Shown here: one piece after another, positions 5,674 through 10,285 of the stretch
Position numbering within the stretch: the stretch's first letter is position 1
Layout of the letters: each line of letters opens with the position of its first letter
Origin: Oscillospiraceae bacterium
GTDB lineage: Bacteria; Bacillota_A; Clostridia; Oscillospirales; Ruminococcaceae
Length of the DNA stretch: 10,285 bases
Reading direction: 5' to 3'
Assembly (NCBI GenBank): GCA_017440445.1
Contig: JAFSHE010000046.1
Coordinates: 1 to 10,285, forward strand
The notes under the pieces: model-generated
Database searches by the model: none
Told to the model about the DNA's origin: nothing
The model's input: the letters and a program-made list of their open reading frames with translations, nothing else
Position numbers and translations under genes: made by a program

Positions 5674-6001
5674 TTATAACACGCATCTCAATCTTTGCGA
5701 TAGATCCCGCACATCATATACAATTATCCGTTAAAATTATATTTGCGGAATATTTCGCAGATGGGAGATATGACTGCCAAAAGAATATTAGATCTACCCG
5801 AAGAAATTTTCTGCGCAGGCATTGTCAGGATAATTTCCTTTTTTGTGACATACTCTGACTGATGCCTTTATCTTTGAGCGTTGATTGATACTTTTTGTGT
5901 TGATACTGCCAGCCCTGATATGAATGCAGCATAAGATCTGTATTATATGCTGAACGACGGACAAAAGTGCTATCAAAACATAAATACACGCTGCTTTATG
6001 T
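5674..6001. other. Intergenic stretch without a convincing gene
   Basis: AT-rich sequence with several short open frames on both strands, none having a good ribosome binding site or recognisable protein. The most gene-like is a 33-codon frame at 5761-5862 on the plus strand (MGDMTAKRILDLPEEIF...), but it has no properly spaced Shine-Dalgarno sequence. A near-palindrome, TGCGGAATATTTCGCA (14 of 16 positions), lies at 5744-5759. No tRNA, riboswitch or other known RNA was recognised. The stretch may include degraded coding sequence or regulatory DNA for the gene at 6135. Confidence 0.5.
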
Positions 6002-6030
6002 ATTATCAGCGACCATCATCAGCTGATAAT
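6002..6030. repeat. 9-bp stem-loop just upstream of the secreted-protein promoter
   Basis: ATTATCAGC (6002-6010) and GCTGATAAT (6022-6030) pair perfectly around an 11-nt loop. No T tract follows, so it is a weak terminator at best. It ends 13 bp before the -35 box at 6044, where an inverted repeat could bind an activator or repressor. Confidence 0.4.
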
Positions 6031-6043
6031 TAATAACACAAAC

Positions 6044-6073
6044 TTGACAATATATGTATATATAGATTATAAT
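6044..6073 (+). promoter_or_regulatory. Sigma-A promoter of the secreted LRR protein gene
   Basis: TTGACA (6044-6049), an 18-bp spacer and TATAAT (6068-6073) match consensus in both boxes. Transcription start near 6080 gives a leader of about 55 nt before the ATG at 6135, with GGAGGA at 6124-6129. The gene therefore has its own promoter and does not depend on the switch. Confidence 0.8.
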
Positions 6074-6134
6074 ATTTGTGTAAACCTGATACCTGTAAAA
6101 GATATTTGGCGATTAATTGAAATGGAGGACAAAT

Positions 6135-9100
6135 ATGAAATCAAAACGCTTGATCTCAGCTGTTACAGCGCTGTCAGTGGCTGTTTCATCGGTATTCAGC
6201 CAGATGTCAGTAACAGCAGGCGCTGAAGCTGCTGAATACAGTTTCACGTATGAAAAGACAGTTCATACGCTGACCGCTTCGGAAGAACCAAAGGAAGCCA
6301 GCGGACTGTATGTTTCGGCCAACACGGATATCTCTATCCAGGGTCTGACAAAGGGAGTCACCACCTTCGGGGAGCTGACCTCATTGTACAGCGGTCTGAC
6401 ATTTGACGGCTTTACTATCGAGAACTGTTCAGCAGAAGGTCTGACCGAGGATGACTTTCAGATATACATCTTTATGATGTATGGTGACGACTGGACATGG
6501 TACCAGTCCTCAGGACCTGATATTACGTTTTCAGATGTAGGCGCAGGCGCTGATACCGTTGTACGTGCACTTGGTTACGTACTCAGGCTGAAGGACTCCA
6601 AAGTATCAGAGCTTGATCTGTCAGCCGGCGATACCATCAGGATAAATGCCAATGATTCCCTCGATTATTATACCTATGATTTCGAAAACGACGACCTGAC
6701 CATAGTAGTTGAAGAATCCCAGTATAACGAAATCGGACTTTCCGCTGCGTATGTTGAGGATTTTAAGATACCCGGTGTTGAATACGGTGTGACTACCGTG
6801 GGTGAACTTAAGGAAATGTACTGTGGTTACAGGATAAGCGGCTATTCCTATAAGGGTTCTTCCCTTGACGCCATGACCGAAAGCGATATCTGCCCCACAG
6901 TCGTTATGATGACAGGCAACAATGCATGGAACGCAATGTACAATACCACAACAATGGATTTCAGCACAGGTCTTACGAATGCTTCAAATTCTGATGTGGT
7001 CCTTTCTACAAGCTTCCAGGTCGCTATCAATAACGATTCCGTTACAAGACTTCAGCTTATGGCTGGTGACTCGATCACTATTAATCCCACTGAAAGCACG
7101 AACAACTGGACACCGAATTTCAAATATAATTCATACAACGGTGATCTGAGCTTTGACTACTACATTCCCGAAACAGATCCGCAATACCAGCTTTATTATA
7201 ACATCTACTTCAACGATGAGTTTGTTGAGATGTCCATGCCAACAACGTTCAACCTTCCCTCGCTGGTCGCTATGCAGCATATCGCCAACAGCAAGGATTA
7301 TTCTGGCGATATCGAGATAAAGATCGCTGCTGCAGATGTATGCTGGAACGAAAATGGCAAGCAGGAGACCATACTCGCATATGCGGATACCACCTATACA
7401 TACACAACCGACGGCTGCTCGGTCAACGAAGATCTCGCCGCTGCAGGCAGCGTATACTATGACGAGGAGCGCCGTATCAACTGGAGCGTGCCTAACAACG
7501 CTGTAAACTGCATCTATAGTGTTTATGTTGGTGGTGCGGAAGATGGTTACATCCGGGGCTACTATTACGGCTATCAGAGCGATTACGGCATGACTACCGA
7601 TGCAGTGGTAAACTCAGGCAAAGACGATGCGACCATCACCATCTACAATGTTGACATAAACGGTTGTATCAGCGAGCCTGTTACCGAGATCTACAGCATG
7701 CTTCCTAAAGCTGCCGACTGGACAACGTATCTGACCTATAACGAAGAAACAAGTGCGCTCTCATTCTATCAGATGTGCCCTGACCCTTCATATCCTGTTA
7801 AGGTCAATGACAGAGCTTATGAGCTGTATCTGGAGGGCGTAAAACTCGATAATATCTACTCTTCCAGTACGAGCGAAACAGTAACTCACTATACCGTTCT
7901 GGGTGATATCACCAGCTATAACTTCAATCATCCCGATGAGCCGATCGTTGAGGGCTTGTATAATGGAACTATTACTGCGTTCCTGCCATCCGGTGATTAT
8001 CCTGTTACTGCAGAGCCTAACGACTTCTTTACGCTGGTTTATAACGGCTGTGTAGTCGATCCCGAACTCGGTGTCCCCCAAAACATTGCTATTGATCCCA
8101 CCACAGGAATGTTCATAAACTGGGACGAAGTTGAGGACGCCATAGGTTATATCGTAAAATATGAATATACCCTTGCAGATGGTAGCGGAGTGTATACTAC
8201 ATACAGCGACACAAATTCAACATCCGACTTTATGCTGATCAATTCCTATAGAATGACAGACATATACAGCGACGCCAGGTTCTCCGTATGTGCGATGGAC
8301 GATATGGGAAATATCAGTGAATTCTCCCCTGTCTACATTTACAAAAACGGCAAGCTGAATATCTTTAGTAATAACCTCCGTCTTGAAAACGACGGTCTTT
8401 ACTGGGATGAATACGAGGGCGCAGATCATTATATCGTAAGAGTTACTGACGGTAATGAGACCGTTGAGGATGAATGTGGTGCAAACAACGCCACAAACTT
8501 CCCGCTTTCTATGGCATTGGCCGGCTTTGAAAATGATACCTATACACTGAATGTATATGCCGTTGTTGAAAACGGCGATGAGATCTTCTTAGGTGACATT
8601 GAGTATGAGTTCGATGTATCCTATGCGCAGGTAGACGGCAATACATACATCTATACCGAAAATACAGATGGCAGTGTTACTATCACAAATGCCGTAATAA
8701 ATACTGAAATACTCGAGATACCCTCTAAGTTTGACGAAAAGACCGTTTCCGAGATCGGCACACGTGCATTTGCTTTCAACAGCAGCATAACTGAGCTGGT
8801 AATTCCCGAAGGCGTTAAGAAACTCGGCTGGTACGCTTTCAACTACTGCGAAAATCTTGAAACTGTCACGCTGCCCGATTCACTCGAATATATCGACAGC
8901 TGGGCGTTTGAGCGTTGCGATTCTCTTACTACCATCCATATCCCCGCAAATGTAAGCACTGTAATGGGCGGTGCATTTGCGCAGAATCACAGCCTGACTT
9001 CCATCACCTGTGACGCTGACAACGAGAATTATGTTTCCGCAGACGGCGTACTGTTTACAAAGGATATGTCCGAGCTTGTTGCTTATCCCGGTGGCAAGAG

Positions 9101-10285
9101 CGGCAAGTACACTGTTCCCGCATCTGTACACCATATCGGTGACGCTGCATTCTACGGCGCAGGCGCTCTTGAATCCGTCGAGATACTCGGCGTACTGGAC
9201 TTTATCGGATTTGAGGCTTTTGCTGAGTGTAAAAACCTCACCGATGTAAGGATCAACGATGGTGTGACTTATGTCGGCTACTGGGCTTTCAGGGGCTGTG
9301 ATAATATCAAGATGCTCACCGTTCCTCAGTCCGTCACCAACATAGGTAATGAGGCTTTCGGCTATGCTGACTACGACGGCAACAAGCAGAGTGGTTTCAC
9401 TCTGAGAGGATATTACGATTCCGCTATCTATTACTACGCATTAAGACACGATATTCCATTTATCTCGATTGGCGAGGCTGACGAGGATAATCGTCCCTTC
9501 AACGACAACAACTCCACCGACACCGAGATCGAGACCAACCCCGACGCTGATGAGGACGACATCATCACCAGCCTTACCATCAATCCTGCGTTCAACCTCA
9601 AGGACAAGAGCGAGGCAGGCGTGGGTCTTGATCTTTCCAAGATCAATGTAAAAGCTAACGAAATCTACGACGGCGAGGGTCTTGAAAGAGCTGAGGCAGC
9701 TCTCGGCGAGGATATCGTCGGCAACAAGCACTACAACCTGCTTTCCATCACACTGCTGCATGATGACGAGGATATCTCAAATGGCTATGACGGTCTTATC
9801 AAGGTGATCATTCCTATTCCCAAGGGACACAGGGATAAGGAGTTCTACTGCTACAGACTGCTGGACGACGGCACAAAGGAGATCATCCCCGGTAAACGAG
9901 ATGGCGACTGCTACGTAGTTTATCTCGAGCACTTCAGCGTTTATGCACTGGTCGGCGACGCTGAGCATCTCTGCGATTTCAGTGAAAACTGGTCTAACAA
10001 CTCTGTGGATCACTGGCACGAGTGCAGCTGCGGTATCATATGTGGTATTATGGAACATACAGCAAGCGACTGGATCATCGGGACGGAGGCTACCGCAGCT
10101 TCTGCTGGCTACAAGTACAAGGAATGTACGGTGTGCGGCTATATTCTTGATGAAGCTGAAATAACCGCTGGACCTGCAAATATCAAGGCGACAGCAGGCG
10201 ATGGAAAAGTAACATTCACATGGGACGCAGTTGCAGGCGCAGAGAGATACTCTCTGTCCATCTACGACCCCGACACAGGCAAGTA
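6135..10285 (+). CDS. Large secreted BspA-type leucine-rich-repeat protein with fibronectin-III-like domains (3' end beyond the window)
   Basis: The frame stays open from ATG 6135 to the window end, at least 1383 codons. GGAGGA at 6124-6129 supports the start. Residues 1-30 form a signal peptide (MKSKRLISAVTAL..., cleavage after TAGA). Residues about 74-175 and 218-321 are two diverged copies of one module: GVTTFGELTSLY and GVTTVGELKEMY at their starts, LSAGDTIRINA and LMAGDSITINP at their ends. Fibronectin-III-like sequence follows from about 645 (NIAIDPTTGMFINWDEVEDAIGY). Residues about 832-1110 contain roughly seven to eight BspA-type LRR_5 repeats (motifs like LGWYAFNYCENLETVTLPDS) with the usual cap ending in Tyr-Ala. 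Next come an Asp/Glu-rich linker, a domain of unknown type, and a Cys/His cluster at about 1278-1345. A new fibronectin-III-like domain begins at about 1353 (KVTFTWDAVAGAERY). Such proteins act outside the cell in adhesion or substrate binding; the target is unknown. No dockerin or anchor is visible before the cut. Confidence 0.88.
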   Translation, partial: MKSKRLISAVTALSVAVSSVFSQMSVTAGAEAAEYSFTYEKTVHTLTASEEPKEASGLYVSANTDISIQGLTKGVTTFGELTSLYSGLTFDGFTIENCSAEGLTEDDFQIYIFMMYGDDWTWYQSSGPDITFSDVGAGADTVVRALGYVLRLKDSKVSELDLSAGDTIRINANDSLDYYTYDFENDDLTIVVEESQYNEIGLSAAYVEDFKIPGVEYGVTTVGELKEMYCGYRISGYSYKGSSLDAMTESDICPTVVMMTGNNAWNAMYNTTTMDFSTGLTNASNSDVVLSTSFQVAINNDSVTRLQLMAGDSITINPTESTNNWTPNFKYNSYNGDLSFDYYIPETDPQYQLYYNIYFNDEFVEMSMPTTFNLPSLVAMQHIANSKDYSGDIEIKIAAADVCWNENGKQETILAYADTTYTYTTDGCSVNEDLAAAGSVYYDEERRINWSVPNNAVNCIYSVYVGGAEDGYIRGYYYGYQSDYGMTTDAVVNSGKDDATITIYNVDINGCISEPVTEIYSMLPKAADWTTYLTYNEETSALSFYQMCPDPSYPVKVNDRAYELYLEGVKLDNIYSSSTSETVTHYTVLGDITSYNFNHPDEPIVEGLYNGTITAFLPSGDYPVTAEPNDFFTLVYNGCVVDPELGVPQNIAIDPTTGMFINWDEVEDAIGYIVKYEYTLADGSGVYTTYSDTNSTSDFMLINSYRMTDIYSDARFSVCAMDDMGNISEFSPVYIYKNGKLNIFSNNLRLENDGLYWDEYEGADHYIVRVTDGNETVEDECGANNATNFPLSMALAGFENDTYTLNVYAVVENGDEIFLGDIEYEFDVSYAQVDGNTYIYTENTDGSVTITNAVINTEILEIPSKFDEKTVSEIGTRAFAFNSSITELVIPEGVKKLGWYAFNYCENLETVTLPDSLEYIDSWAFERCDSLTTIHIPANVSTVMGGAFAQNHSLTSITCDADNENYVSADGVLFTKDMSELVAYPGGKSGKYTVPASVHHIGDAAFYGAGALESVEILGVLDFIGFEAFAECKNLTDVRINDGVTYVGYWAFRGCDNIKMLTVPQSVTNIGNEAFGYADYDGNKQSGFTLRGYYDSAIYYYALRHDIPFISIGEADEDNRPFNDNNSTDTEIETNPDADEDDIITSLTINPAFNLKDKSEAGVGLDLSKINVKANEIYDGEGLERAEAALGEDIVGNKHYNLLSITLLHDDEDISNGYDGLIKVIIPIPKGHRDKEFYCYRLLDDGTKEIIPGKRDGDCYVVYLEHFSVYALVGDAEHLCDFSENWSNNSVDHWHECSCGIICGIMEHTASDWIIGTEATAASAGYKYKECTVCGYILDEAEITAGPANIKATAGDGKVTFTWDAVAGAERYSLSIYDPDTGK

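Noticed and set aside
5761..5862. 33-codon plus-strand frame beginning MGDMTAKRILDLPEEIF
   Set aside because: No properly spaced ribosome binding site and no recognisable family; not enough to call a gene.
5794..5976. 60-codon minus-strand frame in the intergenic stretch
   Set aside because: Lacks a ribosome binding site and its composition does not resemble the real genes of the window.
9441..9761. 106-codon minus-strand frame opposite the secreted protein
   Set aside because: It mirrors the Asp/Glu-rich linker of the real plus-strand gene, whose codon pattern creates open antisense frames.
1..10285. CRISPR array, tRNA, rRNA or transposase-bearing insertion sequence
   Set aside because: No regularly spaced repeats, no cloverleaf-like sequence, no rRNA segments and no transposase motif were seen on either strand.

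Overview
The window looks like chromosomal accessory DNA from a gut Firmicute of the Ruminococcaceae, most likely Ruminococcus. This rests on the MobV relaxase plus tyrosine integrase pair, strong GGAGG ribosome binding sites, consensus sigma-A promoters, and a large secreted protein with fibronectin-III-like and BspA-type leucine-rich repeats (LRRs). The genus is an inference from protein style, not from a marker gene.

Left part (1-2368, minus strand): the mobility genes of a mobilizable element. A tyrosine integrase runs off the left edge. Its reading frame is broken by an in-frame TAG, and its strong ribosome binding site faces ATA where an ATG is expected, so it looks dead. Upstream of it is an intact MobV-type relaxase. 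Before that comes a 25-codon ORF whose stop codon lies in a 24-bp palindrome, which is a candidate oriT.

Middle (2387-4150, minus strand): a membrane protein with an N-terminal TPR-like helical domain, one transmembrane helix and a C-terminal LRR domain. It lies 18 nt upstream of the small ORF and in line with the relaxase.

Switch (4251-5619): the most interesting part of the window. A complete second tyrosine recombinase sits between two exact 28-bp inverted repeats. Each repeat has the layout of a tyrosine-recombinase core site: two 9-bp imperfect inverted arms around a 7-bp asymmetric spacer. Just inside the right repeat is a near-consensus promoter (TTGACT, 17 bp, TATAAT) pointing outward. 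In the orientation read here it runs into a strong terminator 2 bp beyond the repeat. After inversion it would point at the TPR/LRR gene, starting about 145 nt upstream of its ATG. This reads as a self-contained, phase-variable promoter switch that carries its own invertase.

Right part (5660-10285): about 470 bp with no convincing gene but two palindromes, then a good promoter and a large secreted LRR protein on the plus strand that continues past the window end (at least 1383 codons). The terminator insulates this gene from the switch.

Working model: the recombinase flips its own gene and promoter, changing transcription of the LRR membrane protein and possibly of the relaxase genes downstream. 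Whether the switch is cargo of the mobilizable element or a resident next to it cannot be decided from this window.
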